A DNA stretch of 61,255 nt. It comes from an uncultured Treponema sp. (GTDB taxonomy: Bacteria; Spirochaetota; Spirochaetia; Treponematales; Treponemataceae). Position numbers and translations under genes: made by a program. Shown piece after piece: positions 40,001-46,076 of this stretch; the first letter of the stretch is position 1, and the number at the start of each line of letters is the position of its first letter. The stretch lies in assembly GCA_937915735.1 (NCBI GenBank), contig CALGGS010000162.1:1-61255 (forward strand). Reading direction: 5' to 3'. The notes under the pieces are model-generated. The model saw only the letters and a program-made list of their open reading frames with translations. It made no database searches and was not told the origin of the DNA.

Positions 40001-40013
40001 AGGTGAAAACTAA
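28008..40013 (+). CDS. Giant Ig-repeat surface lipoprotein (4001 aa)
   Basis: The signal peptide ends in a lipobox (LLLIFSC, Cys near residue 23). The body contains about 17 Ig-like units of the Big type, each entered by a phrase such as VDTTAPTIS, LDTTAPTVTL, IDNTAPVIS or VDSGAPEVEI, with AxDxAGN strands near the end. The last 500 residues differ: RIAVRNNGTYTLTYV, then GFANSSGYPVIAYSD and GYYGLHIATQDSSNG look like beta-propeller or sialidase-type BNR repeats. Such proteins mediate adhesion or cell-cell contact. Leucine codon use shifts near 38690 towards TTA, hinting that the C-terminal domain has another origin. Start has AGAGGT upstream. Confidence 0.85.
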   Translation: MKTSSKKIFGWILSILLLLIFSCGEDTGLGASVDTQSPTLAITYPESAAEIRDSFVLYGTCSDDKLVSKVTVGVRSLEKSSGETGYVNESFLADISSDGSSWSLTLNDYDSENPDYFNGWRYADGKYEVTVTAYDGAGHDSNGSSRQFEIDNTPPVFIISNPGVVKSDGLAASAYGSIFTIDGTISDNHAISFMDVKIYDSTGVLVSSETYEGDEIDFYREEEIATAGGSSVTIAQYQTDTTSAATTANNRYYQLHPSDSGTEYYYAAITLRDSTMAYKNPTGGERTVDEAASDELGNPTSSLYLYDDVYKTLMSKKKGLGLSAANLKDILAGIETNDEALSVLKENVKDTSESEDNRLYFSLNPEANPTYQVNGYEFAFGEDDVVQTASTGNTVSVTVSAGLDNTNIEPEVVKLWMKAYSSKPSDFDSVENDISSLVAGVKAAEGDDSYEFEEDTTTIADWVLIYDYSVHNDKGSSVSTKTFSVTLPEGITLDKYYILALTGYDIEDVVFAQDTVYGFEGNTAGVAPTVVITSPKSLSISGQASSLKFTGSATLSTSSLFVSELSATISVTDEDSGESVGTTDPETIYRDNSDDDWSESDALYWAEDADGNTYWTFEPGKLSSFIDTPSSSQYLYTLTFSAKSSSGHSNETTLSVHVDTTYPAVTISSITPSVSGSEYFGEESEDKDRTFFNGSIKIKGSVEEQNLADNGVTYDIWASTDLDKVLSESDSILSRLNALDSSITGILGKVYTINFTLDTRLISKIFAADTDSDPKVKLEFVFYAEDSAGNKTTFYSTESAALNEDSNIFAVYQETDRPVITLGNADSEITSTDNINTETNLFGTTSNNKLQITFTDDDSLNSIFVTLYDKDGNQLDGTPYIAYPKKTSYSLNYVLPETEGVYQVQIDAYDENLIVNELTASDTVYHKVLGKFFVAVDSGAPEVEITSPASGSYESGTVTISGTVSKNVTPTATLTITNGDETEKPEVTISEPTYNESTALYDWTGKATVTKQGSCSLTIVATDDYGQKSSKTRQFMVDTTAPTISDEASSLTLVPLDEVSYVTLTASVSDGDDASSVAGVSVVKYYLSASEISLTQASFESGSGWTQMNQGASNYNASVAIGTFAENNSITDGKVYVYIASEDYAGNFGIVGSPLALTLDATVPEITVYEFGSASSELSDGSTSTTDSSAPLTVLVTDTNVASLTSSNSAVTVGGETSVTGGKTYSVSINWSEISSGKVEDSQSVTFTATDENQRTSTTTVTLKCDNYAPRVTLDSTSEYYSSAFNLTGKVTDTNFANSSENMTVYLISTSDASSASATSATPVFTKASDGYTWSASFTGMTEGNYNIAIVAKDSFGNASAYSTNRALIPANTIFTGSSDDVSDLGAIAITVDVNSPELGTLLVGTSSSDAASVDSSYYTNGQSEIYVKFSASDDGSGMASAYVLPYSRVTSATQTEENKATASGDSGYYEFTISASSITQSGTVYARLVDAAGNVSDVNLFALTYDATAPELQSYTIKDTTSGYTAYNSAADVYYINNKSGHAFTISGVATDNLGIASVAISAGDISKTETENTSSWSFTGIDLSSVSDGGTLTITITDKAGNTAIKDVTLKVDKTAPIGRHAFDAKLKDLYFRLGDADNDDITDSSLDKDVGGKYSSGTYGNSNTIEIRGNFTEEGSGTAYIYYQVLSSEPSESDIKTFLSDYSGKKTGYFAPLSSTEIRRVFYNVTAGETDTIGGTLYSSGSEYDKYYKTVESNFNSTISGFNEGNNYLILVAVDNVGNAEVDLVDTAYFYSINVDTQVPEASGDTTDAYLTNGKVNDNSVDSDTLVISGITGRASDEDSQLSSISFTAGSGSNKVTISSSDTTYGEFTTAQTTEGSDKEWTWVLKLKKAFFEKLSSSTTITINALVSDKAGSGNSQTYSVASIILDTTAPTVTLSSPTDASTDLDGVQINGTISLSGTVTDGNILPDDCGFVLQYSTDNSTFADISGTSYSGTYSYTISDFDTTLLPDGTYYLRVAANDKAGNTGYSESVEVKVDQNSDRPIITITTLEDSSSWLTTRTLRGTITDDDGISSFAISEDGVTYTAVTVSSSAWSYTITSEDGSGKKLYFKAVDSSGNEFVTAETHRPYYLYAGTSSSEYASYGFDNNSAITYTLDTASPLISTLALAISEDYADYDSSSNTDGIATASVIAESATAGLTEYAISSSRYAGGDSKYIKIFVPAFDANISKVLVSISDSSTVETTSYQTVDSSGTAAAIDDSTISLTDTASTYTENSVTYTYYETAPILISGTTSGQKTVTVTVSDSAGNSTTSSASFYVDNTGPDTITVTSPSSTEEITGTTTITGTASDSGIGIDSIEWLVPPASYTDSVTDSALAAYDGWTSSNNSGTASVWKFKFTASSTTDLVQFDSASNYKVTYDSTAQTYKIPIFFKTTDKLGNVHIDRSYYITHNPDADRPVTEFSYPTESDYDTDVSSYVTLAGTIRISGTVEVPSGTVDVGQVYVQIGTVSDNTVTWAFTNEALADEFSTLGGVITPTATDSGYAIGDTYSNTTYVDSDWWGIAATTKTATWNISLNTNGDLDPESESTTNIAVRACAINADGKMGNWSDTYYIHVDSNAPSQSALMRQYSAFSESALDSNVSVSKDYTSEMYLKGTWYLTVTLEDNDSLDEDTISVKKGSASQTYYAGDKRTTYASDGKTIVSVTKNLYIPIVTTDMSSSSVSYTVYVADTAGYSSSMTYTFYIDNTAPVISTLTVNDTYSLLDESDVPVIQNSNYKTTLDGSLTESGSGCEKLFFYFLRDTVTDSSNPRVLDVMLDKDSYNGDAETDKETNYYGYEEAYTASLDTYTISQDSSTSYTMYGKTYSGSLDTARTTFTADGISSNNHIRAGGLIYIGGEYQTIASISGSSVTFENAISSSITVESAGFPYGQVVDSTDAGTWSDTTHTYASITESDGDKMVEVFKKTGTTWEWQGIFLSDYMSDGPVSVVIIAFDAAGNVSGKTIKTSVQNNAPRLAKLYLGTDLGGDGKYKTSEFNTYTFNTYTSTDASNPTANYKESVDFETAGTTYASYGKAFQVRSGLAVIPELTGGNGTIKMTFLKDASSNTTYVKSAAASGTYEVDTASLVTADFSSALLTNTTTSTTDTLHKFVIPDDDLSALSDGSDKAMSFTFWDSTDGTTCGTDSNYCFVRISDITLARTDSNIPQSVIDPFAWDSSSSNNLYGVSTANGHIELAKDVTTAMSNLYGSDPKVSGKITMTGYAYDDQRLSSIWIAFDGFTPSSYVTTADYPSGTYANSGTNGDGKTYYQAAYYTPSSESWTCAGASMASNGWEFSVSDDTSDGAYLTQSGHKVVWTLSIDTEKISTVAALDVMARVIALDRSYNVVNVSSVTSTLSGNDGSDNVPLYQMDVVPYITSMTAATAASSSGYTKRTNSIRSRLGAVPVQTSDSIVIDGFNLSTSFYRQLAANKAGTTVTDTITGTVITANESYYISAPSYSGYIIASTNGVYSLNNMNGETAYNYEQTSNSTNTYGTVSDSSLDHYFDDRYVQVWQGSTTKGSANRYTNSEDPISPSITNNGSDVYGGFGTGASGLYVYKNGTTATVSKDSGFRDPISQMSLTMYGTTPFYAVNDNWQSGESSWGGEGMSVNPSGGTSALQTNSLDRQGNGTAASPDHTDGFDEIQDQFQNPRIAVRNNGTYTLTYVSYYDRYSKCLKYGVLAYVGTTLNTAATAYTARTSLYPTKGYYVVDGYDSCATTLADPDPIVGKYSDIGFANSSGYPVIAYSDDTNNVLKIAVANAIRPQNSASSAFYSDGNTNPTESDAWTKTTVQNLLDVTLGKYVTMAVDSVETNGYYGLHIATQDSSNGDLYYLYLTMNSEKTAYEIQACIKVDSANSVGKWTCIKLTDSSKSGLLAKPVISYIDGTNQETLKAIKTAFVTEAKSMTEGTWEHMTVPCVSAGEDFRTTLAINGTTGVTDGDSKSSRFGIGYKSNYLDVVFLRGEN

Positions 40014-40017
40014 ACTT

Positions 40018-40044
40018 ACATTGTCGGGATATGCCCGACAATGT
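40018..40044 (+). terminator. Stem-loop at the end of the giant gene
   Basis: ACATTGTCGGG and CCCGACAATGT form a perfect 11-bp stem with a 5-nt loop, 4 nt beyond the stop codon. There is no U-tract afterwards, so it is a strong transcript 3' structure, perhaps acting with Rho. Confidence 0.6.
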
Positions 40045-40112
40045 CACCTTGAAAAAATTGAGTGAATTTGAAAGTTGTAAATTAGAATTCTTATTGATAT
40101 AATTACGCCATT

Positions 40113-41243
40113 ATGAAAAAAAAATTTACTTCAACTTTCTGTTTGCTCTTTTTTTGTGTGAGTTTTTCATTCTCACTTTCTAACAACACTTCGCTTACTT
40201 TTGCCGTGACTCCGATTGACAAGAACGAAACTGATGCTGTGTTCTTCGGCGGAGCATATTTCTTAGCCGAAAGCGTTATGAGCGATGATTATGTCACTTT
40301 GGGCGGAAAATTGTATTATCGCTTAAAGTCAACGGACTCCAAAAATACAGGAAAGCAGGAACTTGAGATTAAACGGGCTTATGCGAAAATCCGACCGTTT
40401 GGAAATGGAATTTTTGAAATTGCGATTGGAAAGTTATATTCTTACTATCTTTCAGGCGGATATTTTTCTTTGACGGAAACTTACACTGGAGGCACTCGCT
40501 GGGGAAAAACTGGAGTCGGCATAAAGTCTGAATTTGCAGGATTTACGATTGGACTTGCCCTTCCTCTTACAGAAAAATATGTCGCATTTTCTGATGAATG
40601 GGGATTGAATTTTGGCGCTGAGTATGATTTTTCAAATCTTATTGAAAATCTACCGTTAAAAGTTGGATTTTCTGCCTTTTACGACTCGATTGCCGATGAT
40701 AAAAATTTCACGGCCAGTGAAGAAGATTTTTCCGAGTGCCTTTCGTTTAATTTTTCAAAAAAGAATCTTGGTGTCTTTAAAAATCTTTCGGTTTTTCTTG
40801 CATTCTCTCACAATTCTGAACCCTATGTCTCAAGTTCTGTGTTCAAAACTGTCAAAAACTATTCGGTGAGTGAGATGAAAAAATCAAATCTCTTTTCTCT
40901 GGCAATTCGTCCGACAATCGGAAAGATAAGAATTACGAGCGAGAGTGAAGTCGGGCATTCTGTTGAAGGAACAATGATACCATTTTACTCGGCATTGCAG
41001 GTTTACGCACCGATTGCAGGAATTTTTGCGATTAAGCCGCTCCTTGCCTACTATGCCGCTTATGACACGAGTGATTCTGCAAAATCCTTTGACACTTGGG
41101 AATTTTATCCTCGCCTTATGATTGAGACAAAAAAATGGATTGTCACCGCAGGCTGGGACATCTTCTATAAAGAAACTTCCGCTTCTGAATATTCTTGGCT
41201 TTGGACTCTTCCGATTACCGCAAAATACAAAATAGGGGAGTGA
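40113..41243 (+). CDS. Outer-membrane beta-barrel protein coupled to cbiC
   Basis: The 376-aa protein has a signal peptide (to SFSLS, about residue 24). Its many amphipathic strands include GGKLYYRLKSTDS and FEFYPRLMIETKKW-type aromatic girdles, and it ends in a charged strand (ITAKYKIGE). The stop TGA is followed after one base by the cbiC ATG, giving tight translational coupling. No homologue is recognised by eye. A link to corrinoid or cobalt handling is suggested only by the coupling. The promoter TTGTAA-17-TATAAT (extended, TGaTATAAT) ends 9 nt before the ATG. Confidence 0.65.
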   Translation: MKKKFTSTFCLLFFCVSFSFSLSNNTSLTFAVTPIDKNETDAVFFGGAYFLAESVMSDDYVTLGGKLYYRLKSTDSKNTGKQELEIKRAYAKIRPFGNGIFEIAIGKLYSYYLSGGYFSLTETYTGGTRWGKTGVGIKSEFAGFTIGLALPLTEKYVAFSDEWGLNFGAEYDFSNLIENLPLKVGFSAFYDSIADDKNFTASEEDFSECLSFNFSKKNLGVFKNLSVFLAFSHNSEPYVSSSVFKTVKNYSVSEMKKSNLFSLAIRPTIGKIRITSESEVGHSVEGTMIPFYSALQVYAPIAGIFAIKPLLAYYAAYDTSDSAKSFDTWEFYPRLMIETKKWIVTAGWDIFYKETSASEYSWLWTLPITAKYKIGE

Positions 41244-41244
41244 A

Positions 41245-41871
41245 ATGGCAAAAATTGAGCATATTCTGCCCGCTGACATTGAAAAAACTAGCTTCTTAAT
41301 TATCTCCCGCGAGCTTTCAGAAAAAAAAATCATTATTCCAGATGAAATTGCACCGATTGTAAAGAGGGTGATTCATACTACTGCTGATTTTGATTTTGCC
41401 GAAACCTTGAAATTTTCAGACAATGTCGTTGAAATCATAAAAAAGGCGATTTTAAATGGCGCGGACATTGTGACTGATACGAATATGGCAAGGGCGGGCA
41501 TAAACAAAAAAAAACTTGCAAATTTTGGCGGAGAAGTCCATTGCTTTATGGCTGATGATGATATCGCTCTTCTCTCAAAAGAGAAAAATCTTACCAGGGC
41601 GGCACTTAGTATGCAAAAAGCGAGCAAGCTCAAAAAGCCTTTGATTTTTGCAATCGGGAACGCTCCCACCGCACTTGTTGAGCTTTGCTCTCTCATCGAA
41701 AATGGTTTTAGGCCAGTTGCAATAATCGGAGTCCCTGTTGGTTTCGTTAATGTTGTCGGTGCAAAAGAAATGATTATGAAAACCAAAATCCCTTACATTG
41801 TGAATGAGGGAAGAAAAGGCGGAAGCACTGTGGCCGCCGCAATATGCAATGCGATTTTGTATGATATTTAG
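41245..41871 (+). CDS. cbiC: Precorrin-8X / cobalt-precorrin-8 methylmutase CbiC
   Basis: This 208-aa protein matches the CobH/CbiC family in length and motifs. The catalytic histidine is His44 in RVIHTTADFDF. TDTNMARAGI and IGNAPTALVELCSLIENG, then VGFVNVVGAKE, are the conserved active-site and dimer segments. It moves the C11 methyl group to C12, the last ring rearrangement before hydrogenobyrinate or cobyrinate. The rest of the corrin pathway is not in this window apart from cbiK. It overlaps the convergent DnaQ-like gene by 4 bp. Confidence 0.9.
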   Translation: MAKIEHILPADIEKTSFLIISRELSEKKIIIPDEIAPIVKRVIHTTADFDFAETLKFSDNVVEIIKKAILNGADIVTDTNMARAGINKKKLANFGGEVHCFMADDDIALLSKEKNLTRAALSMQKASKLKKPLIFAIGNAPTALVELCSLIENGFRPVAIIGVPVGFVNVVGAKEMIMKTKIPYIVNEGRKGGSTVAAAICNAILYDI

Positions 41872-42458
41872 ATGACTGGTTTTTGTCTGTCCATAGTCGC
41901 TTCAATGCACTTTAAGAACACTTCCATACAGACCCTGGCATCATCAAAGGCCCTGTGAGCCGATTCGACTTCGATTTTAAGCTGATTTGCCAAAAATTGC
42001 AGAGTCCAATGCTCGTTTTCGGGAAAAGCCCAGCGGGAAAATCTTAAAGTATCGATTGCTTTGTTTGCAAGAGGAGCGTGATTCATTCGTTCAAGCTCTG
42101 CGTTTATAAATCTCAAATCAAACTGCGCGTTATGCGCGATTATAACTGAAGTCTCTCCCAAAAAATCAAGAAGACTTTGTGCAATTTCTGAAAATTCCTT
42201 TTGCCTAAAGACCATTTGATTTGTGATTCCTGTAAGCTCCTGGCAAAAATGAGGAATCAGGACTGTTGGATTTACGAGCGTGGAAAATTTATCAATGACA
42301 CCGCTTTTGTTAAATTTTATCGCCCCAATCTCGATAATTCTTTCTTCGGCGGGTTTTAAGCCTGTAGTTTCGGTGTCGATTGCGCAAAAAACCGTCTCAT
42401 CATGTAAAAGGCGGTTTATTCTGCGGTAATCGTTAAGAAGATGTAACTGTGATTTCAT
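41868..42458 (-). CDS. DnaQ-like 3'-5' exonuclease (DEDDh)
   Basis: The 196-aa protein has all DEDDh motifs: Exo I AIDTETTGLKP, Exo II HNAQFDLRF, and Exo III HRAFDDA with the catalytic His. A proofreading subunit of DNA polymerase III or a RNase-T-like trimming enzyme are both possible. It is a stand-alone exonuclease without BRCT or helicase fusion. The 3' end overlaps cbiC tail to tail. Confidence 0.85.
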   Translation of the reverse strand: MKSQLHLLNDYRRINRLLHDETVFCAIDTETTGLKPAEERIIEIGAIKFNKSGVIDKFSTLVNPTVLIPHFCQELTGITNQMVFRQKEFSEIAQSLLDFLGETSVIIAHNAQFDLRFINAELERMNHAPLANKAIDTLRFSRWAFPENEHWTLQFLANQLKIEVESAHRAFDDARVCMEVFLKCIEATMDRQKPVI

Positions 42459-42518
42459 ATAAGCTTTGAGCTGAAAACATAAATTTTTACTGACTAATTA
42501 ATTGTTCATTATAAATTG

Positions 42519-42557
42519 AAAACAGAAAGCTGAAATTTTTTTTCAACTTTCCGTTTT
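42519..42557 (-). terminator. Long hairpin after the phosphohexomutase gene
   Basis: Segments AAAACAGAAAGCTGAAA and TTTCAACTTTCCGTTTT pair with three mismatches around a T5 loop, 12 nt past the stop of the minus-strand mutase gene. T-rich arms allow termination in either direction. Confidence 0.5.
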
Positions 42558-42568
42558 AAGTTTAATTT

Positions 42569-44362
42569 TTATGCGTTCTCAAGAACTTTCTTGATGTCCG
42601 CAGTGATTGCGTCACAGACAGTGGCAGATGCTTTCTTGGCCTCTGCAAGACATCCGTCGCATTTTGCCCCGCCGACTTCCGTTCTGGCGTTGATGTAGAA
42701 CTTGATTTTAGGCTCAGTTCCAGAAGGTCGGGCTGAGACGATTGTTCCGCCTTCAAGCACAAACTGGAGGACATTTGACTTGGGCAGCTTGATTTCTGTT
42801 TTTGTGCCTGGATTTGCCGGGTCGTAAGAGACAGAATTTCCGATGTCCTTGATGCAGAGAACTTTCTTTCCGCCCAAAGTCTTGAGGCCCTCTGTTCGGA
42901 GCTTTGTCATGATGCCGGCCATAACTTCTTTTCCGGCAGAGCCAGGGAAGTTCTGGCTGATTGCGCGGTCTTCAAAGAAGCCGAACTCTTTGTACATGTC
43001 GTCCAAGTGCTCAAGGATTGATTTTCCTTTTGAAGCCCAGTAGAGAGTCATCTCAGCGCACATTGCGGCGGCAGAAACACCGTCCTTGTCCATGACTTCT
43101 TTCTCAACCTTGTAGCCGTAGCTCTCTTCAAGACCGTAGACATAGGTTTCTGTGTTTGATTTTTCGAATTCGTCCTCAACTGCGGCAATCCACTTGAAGC
43201 CAGTCAAACATTCGTGCATCTTTACGCCGTATTTCTTGCAGATGTAGTCTGTGAATGGAGAGGTGACGATTGAACGGATGGCGGCACTGTTTGCGGGAAG
43301 TTTTCCCAATTCCTTTCGGGAAAGAAGAACATACTCACAGAGCAAGGCTCCCATCTGGTTTCCTGAGACAAGAACGAATTTGCCGTCTTTTCCGGGGAAA
43401 GCCGTTCCGAAGCGGTCTGCGTCAGGGTCAGTTGCCATTACACAGTCAGCCTTTTCTTTTTCGCCCAGGGCAACTGCCAGTTTGAGCGCGGGTGCTTCCT
43501 CTGGGTTTGGCTTTTCAACAGTGTGGAAAGTTCCGTCCGGCTCGCGCTGCTCAGGAACTGTGATGACTTTGAGCCCCAAATCACCCAAAACCTTCTCAAC
43601 ATGCATTGCGCCTGTTCCGTGAAGCGGTGTGTAGACGATTTTGACAGAAGAAGCCTTTTCCTTGATAAGGTCTGGGCGGAAAAGCTGGTTTTTGCACATA
43701 GCCCAGAATTTCTCGTCGATTTCTTTGTCGATGAGGACGAGCTTTCCAGATTTGATTGCCTCGTCTTTAGAGATTGTCTTTACTTCTTTTACGGCGTTCA
43801 CTTCGTCGATGATGCCCACATCATGGGGCTCGATAACCTGAGCGCCGTTGTCCCAGTAAGCCTTGTAGCCGTTGTACTGTGGCGGGTTGTGGCTTGCCGT
43901 TACGACAACGCCGGTTTGAGCTTTAAGCTCACGGATTGCAAAAGAAAGTTCCGGTGTCGGGCGAAGGCCTGTGAAAAGATAAGCCTTGATTCCGTTTGCG
44001 GCAAGAATAAGAGCCGTAGCTTCAGCGAATACATCTGAGTTTTTGCGGCTGTCGTAAGCGACAACTGCGCTCAAAGTGCCGTCTTTTGCCTTTTCTGGGA
44101 ATGCCTTGAGGACATAGTTTGCAAGGCCCTGGGTCGCAAGGTTGATTTCGAGGGTGTTCATGCGGTTTGTTCCGCCGCCCATAACGCCACGGAGGCCGCC
44201 GGTTCCGAATTCAAGGGTCTGATAGAAGCGGTCTTCAAGCCCTGCCAGTGCTTCTTTGTCATCAGCCTTTGAGACAAGCTCCTCTACTTCTTTTCGGAAT
44301 CTCTCGTCCTTTTCCTCGGCGATATATTTTTTCGCACGCTCTAAGATTTCTGCCTTTTCCAT
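42569..44362 (-). CDS. Phosphoglucomutase/phosphomannomutase (alpha-D-phosphohexomutase)
   Basis: The start at 44362 has AAGGAG upstream; the frame could extend 15 codons but without support. The 597-aa protein has the four family motifs: TASHNPPQYNGYK with the phosphoserine, TDPDADRFG metal loop, the sugar-binding GLEESYGY and the phosphate-binding SARPSGTEPKIKFY near the C-terminus. It interconverts glucose-1-phosphate and glucose-6-phosphate (or mannose equivalents) in the cytoplasm. Its length fits PgcA-type enzymes. A small upstream reading frame lies in its leader. A second, divergent mutase is at 48409-50196. Confidence 0.92.
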   Translation of the reverse strand: MEKAEILERAKKYIAEEKDERFRKEVEELVSKADDKEALAGLEDRFYQTLEFGTGGLRGVMGGGTNRMNTLEINLATQGLANYVLKAFPEKAKDGTLSAVVAYDSRKNSDVFAEATALILAANGIKAYLFTGLRPTPELSFAIRELKAQTGVVVTASHNPPQYNGYKAYWDNGAQVIEPHDVGIIDEVNAVKEVKTISKDEAIKSGKLVLIDKEIDEKFWAMCKNQLFRPDLIKEKASSVKIVYTPLHGTGAMHVEKVLGDLGLKVITVPEQREPDGTFHTVEKPNPEEAPALKLAVALGEKEKADCVMATDPDADRFGTAFPGKDGKFVLVSGNQMGALLCEYVLLSRKELGKLPANSAAIRSIVTSPFTDYICKKYGVKMHECLTGFKWIAAVEDEFEKSNTETYVYGLEESYGYKVEKEVMDKDGVSAAAMCAEMTLYWASKGKSILEHLDDMYKEFGFFEDRAISQNFPGSAGKEVMAGIMTKLRTEGLKTLGGKKVLCIKDIGNSVSYDPANPGTKTEIKLPKSNVLQFVLEGGTIVSARPSGTEPKIKFYINARTEVGGAKCDGCLAEAKKASATVCDAITADIKKVLENA

Positions 44363-44412
44363 GATTTCTCCTTTTTTATTAAACCACAGATTAACATAAA
44401 TTAACACAGATT

Positions 44413-44487
44413 CTAATTTCGTACAGGAAAGACCTTTTTTTGAAGAACTTCGCCATGAAAAAATACAATCGGTGTCATTTGTGACAT
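44413..44487 (-). CDS. Possible 24-aa leader peptide upstream of the phosphohexomutase gene
   Basis: MSQMTPIVFFHGEVLQKKV plus five residues starts at 44487 with AAAAGGAACCAGG ahead of it and ends 50 nt before the mutase start. A TATAAT box lies about 45 nt further upstream. It could be a regulatory leader peptide, a remnant, or chance. Two ACAGATTAAC-type repeats lie between its stop and the mutase gene. Confidence 0.3.
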   Translation of the reverse strand: MSQMTPIVFFHGEVLQKKVFPVRN

Positions 44488-45058
44488 CCTGGTTCCTTTT
44501 AATTGAGTTTAAATTAAAAATCCTTAAAAATTATATCACAATTTTGAAGTTTTACCAATTTTTTTGAAGATTTTCAGGCAAATTTTGAAAGTTCTCCATT
44601 GGCACATTTTGCCAGACGGCAAAACCGGACTATCCGCACTTCCGCTATTCGCTCCATTCCTACATTCGTTTCACTCATTTCGGAACGCCTGTGGCGGTAC
44701 TACTATCCCTTGTGCGACTTGGTACATTCTTGAATTTCATACGAGATTTTTATCTCATAGTTGCGTTCAAAATCATGTAAAAAATAATTCTGACTCTCGT
44801 ATAAATTTATCAATGTCATATGAAGTATAGTTTAAGTTAGAATTACAGCAGGATTCTGTCGCCGTGCATAATTGAGTATCATCCAGAACAAGGAGATGCG
44901 ATTAAATATAATCCTCATTTTTGTAAATATACGGGTATGAACTTACAGAGACGGCAATTTCACCCCATCTTCTGTCTGTTTTTTTGGATCTTTTAAAATC
45001 GTACGGCAATCTTCCTCTTTATGCCTCAAAAAGCTGTCCATTTCGATTATTATAGCTT
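44488..45058. other. Intergenic region without a supported gene
   Basis: The region carries the presumed mutase promoter (minus-strand TATAAT at about 44530) and an inverted repeat TTTAATT/AATTAAA at about 44497-44517. The stretch 44610-44740 is unusually GC-rich for this window, with phrases like CCGCTATTCGCTCCATTCC, and looks like a decayed or repeated element. A plus-strand 88-codon frame there has no recognisable product and is not called. Confidence 0.4.
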
Positions 45059-45532
45059 TTACTCTGGAACGAGATGATTTTCATCAGCGGATATGGGTCT
45101 TTGTTTTTCATATTCTTTTGCAATACCATCAAGTTGCATGAATAGAGTTTTATCTGCATTGAGATATGCTGCAATTTTTTCCAGCGCTTTATATTCCCAA
45201 TCAGATTTTATGCTAATGAGCATTTCTTCAAGCGTTATTCCTGCAACCGTCATAATAATTTTTGATGAATGTGATGGATGAAGATTTCGTATCAGATTTT
45301 TGTTCATTTCGGGGAGATGCTCGCCGCATCCATCTAAAATGAATGACTGAGATTCTCGTAAAAATTGGTTGATTTTACGATTAAACAGTGGGGTACCGTT
45401 CTCATCAAGCGGAGGATTATCTATGTTTTCTTCCAGAATCAAAATTCCTTCGTGTTCTGCCTTTAAACCTCGAAAGCAGCAATAGCGAAAGACTTCTATG
45501 ATTTGCTTTTTTGTGCGTGGAAATAAAAACAT
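45059..45532 (-). CDS. MotA-like cytoplasmic domain protein, accessory
   Basis: The 157-aa protein has no membrane segment. Residues about 10-75 resemble the cytoplasmic loop of MotA stators: FRGLKAEHEGILILEENID matches the REGLLALEE motif, and FLRESQSFILDGCGEH the FLRxGLxLVVDGxD motif. The C-terminal half is helical and unknown. The match is weak to moderate and judged by eye. Its promoter has TCTCA-N5-TGAGA exactly 10 nt upstream of a TATAAT, the same as the nuclease gene at 46077, so the two are probably co-regulated. AAGGAG precedes the ATG. Confidence 0.45.
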   Translation of the reverse strand: MFLFPRTKKQIIEVFRYCCFRGLKAEHEGILILEENIDNPPLDENGTPLFNRKINQFLRESQSFILDGCGEHLPEMNKNLIRNLHPSHSSKIIMTVAGITLEEMLISIKSDWEYKALEKIAAYLNADKTLFMQLDGIAKEYEKQRPISADENHLVPE

Positions 45533-45559
45533 GTCGGTCTCCTTGTTTGTTTGTTTTCC

Positions 45560-45590
45560 ATTATAAAAATGATTTTCTCATACGGTGAGA
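45560..45590 (-). promoter_or_regulatory. Operator TCTCA-N5-TGAGA and -10 box of the MotA-like gene
   Basis: On the minus strand, TCTCACCGTATGAGA (45590-45576) is followed by 10 nt and TATAAT (45565-45560). The operator occupies the -35 to -10 spacer region. The copy at 47097-47127 has identical spacing. Confidence 0.65.
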
Positions 45591-45610
45591 TTTTTTGAGA
45601 TTAAGAGTTT

Positions 45611-46069
45611 TTATACATTGAATTTTTCGAGCAAATCTGAAAGAGTCTGCAAATCGTCATAAATTTGCTTATTTTCTATACTCTTCGCAAAATATTTGAG
45701 CCGTTTAATTGCTGAAAACTGTTCTTCTGTTATAGGAATAGGAAAAAGATTCAGTGTGTCAGAATAGTTGTCGTTGTAGTAAAAACCCGTTTTTTCACAA
45801 ACTTCATATTCGTCTTCGCCTATTTCAAAGGGAATTTTATTTTTCTTGTGAAAAACTTCCTTACCTGTCAGTTTCGGGAGTTTTTCAAGATCACGGTAAA
45901 GTGTAGCCCTGCTTGTTTTTAGATTGACAGATTCCAAATAAGCGGAAATATCGTGAAGCGATTTTGGATTTTCAGGCGAACTTCGTTTTAGAAAATAATG
46001 ATGAAGCACAAGAAGACGATGCAGTTCTTCGGTGGTGAGAATAAATGATGGGGAAGAAGAGTTTTGCAT
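45611..46069 (-). CDS. Winged-helix regulator, WYL-type N-terminal domain only
   Basis: The start at 46069 (8 bp after the nuclease stop) gives 152 aa; the ATG at 46111 would overlap the nuclease gene. Residues about 12-60 are a winged helix: ELHRLLVLHHYFLKRSS, LHDISAYLESVNLKTSRATL, then YRDLEKL, the pattern of WYL-family repressors. The remaining 90 residues are helical and lack a recognisable WYL domain. It is cotranscribed with the nuclease and lies between the two genes that carry TCTCA-N5-TGAGA operators, so it is the obvious candidate repressor. WYL-type regulators often control phage-defence genes. Confidence 0.6.
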   Translation of the reverse strand: MQNSSSPSFILTTEELHRLLVLHHYFLKRSSPENPKSLHDISAYLESVNLKTSRATLYRDLEKLPKLTGKEVFHKKNKIPFEIGEDEYEVCEKTGFYYNDNYSDTLNLFPIPITEEQFSAIKRLKYFAKSIENKQIYDDLQTLSDLLEKFNV

Positions 46070-46076
46070 AGGCTGG

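Noticed and set aside
43523..44038. 171-codon plus-strand frame opposite the phosphohexomutase
   Set aside because: Shadow frame of a gene with all four family motifs.
44564..44830. Plus-strand 88-codon frame in the gap after the phosphohexomutase gene
   Set aside because: No recognisable protein features, no ribosome binding site, and composition differs from known genes; more likely a decayed repeat.
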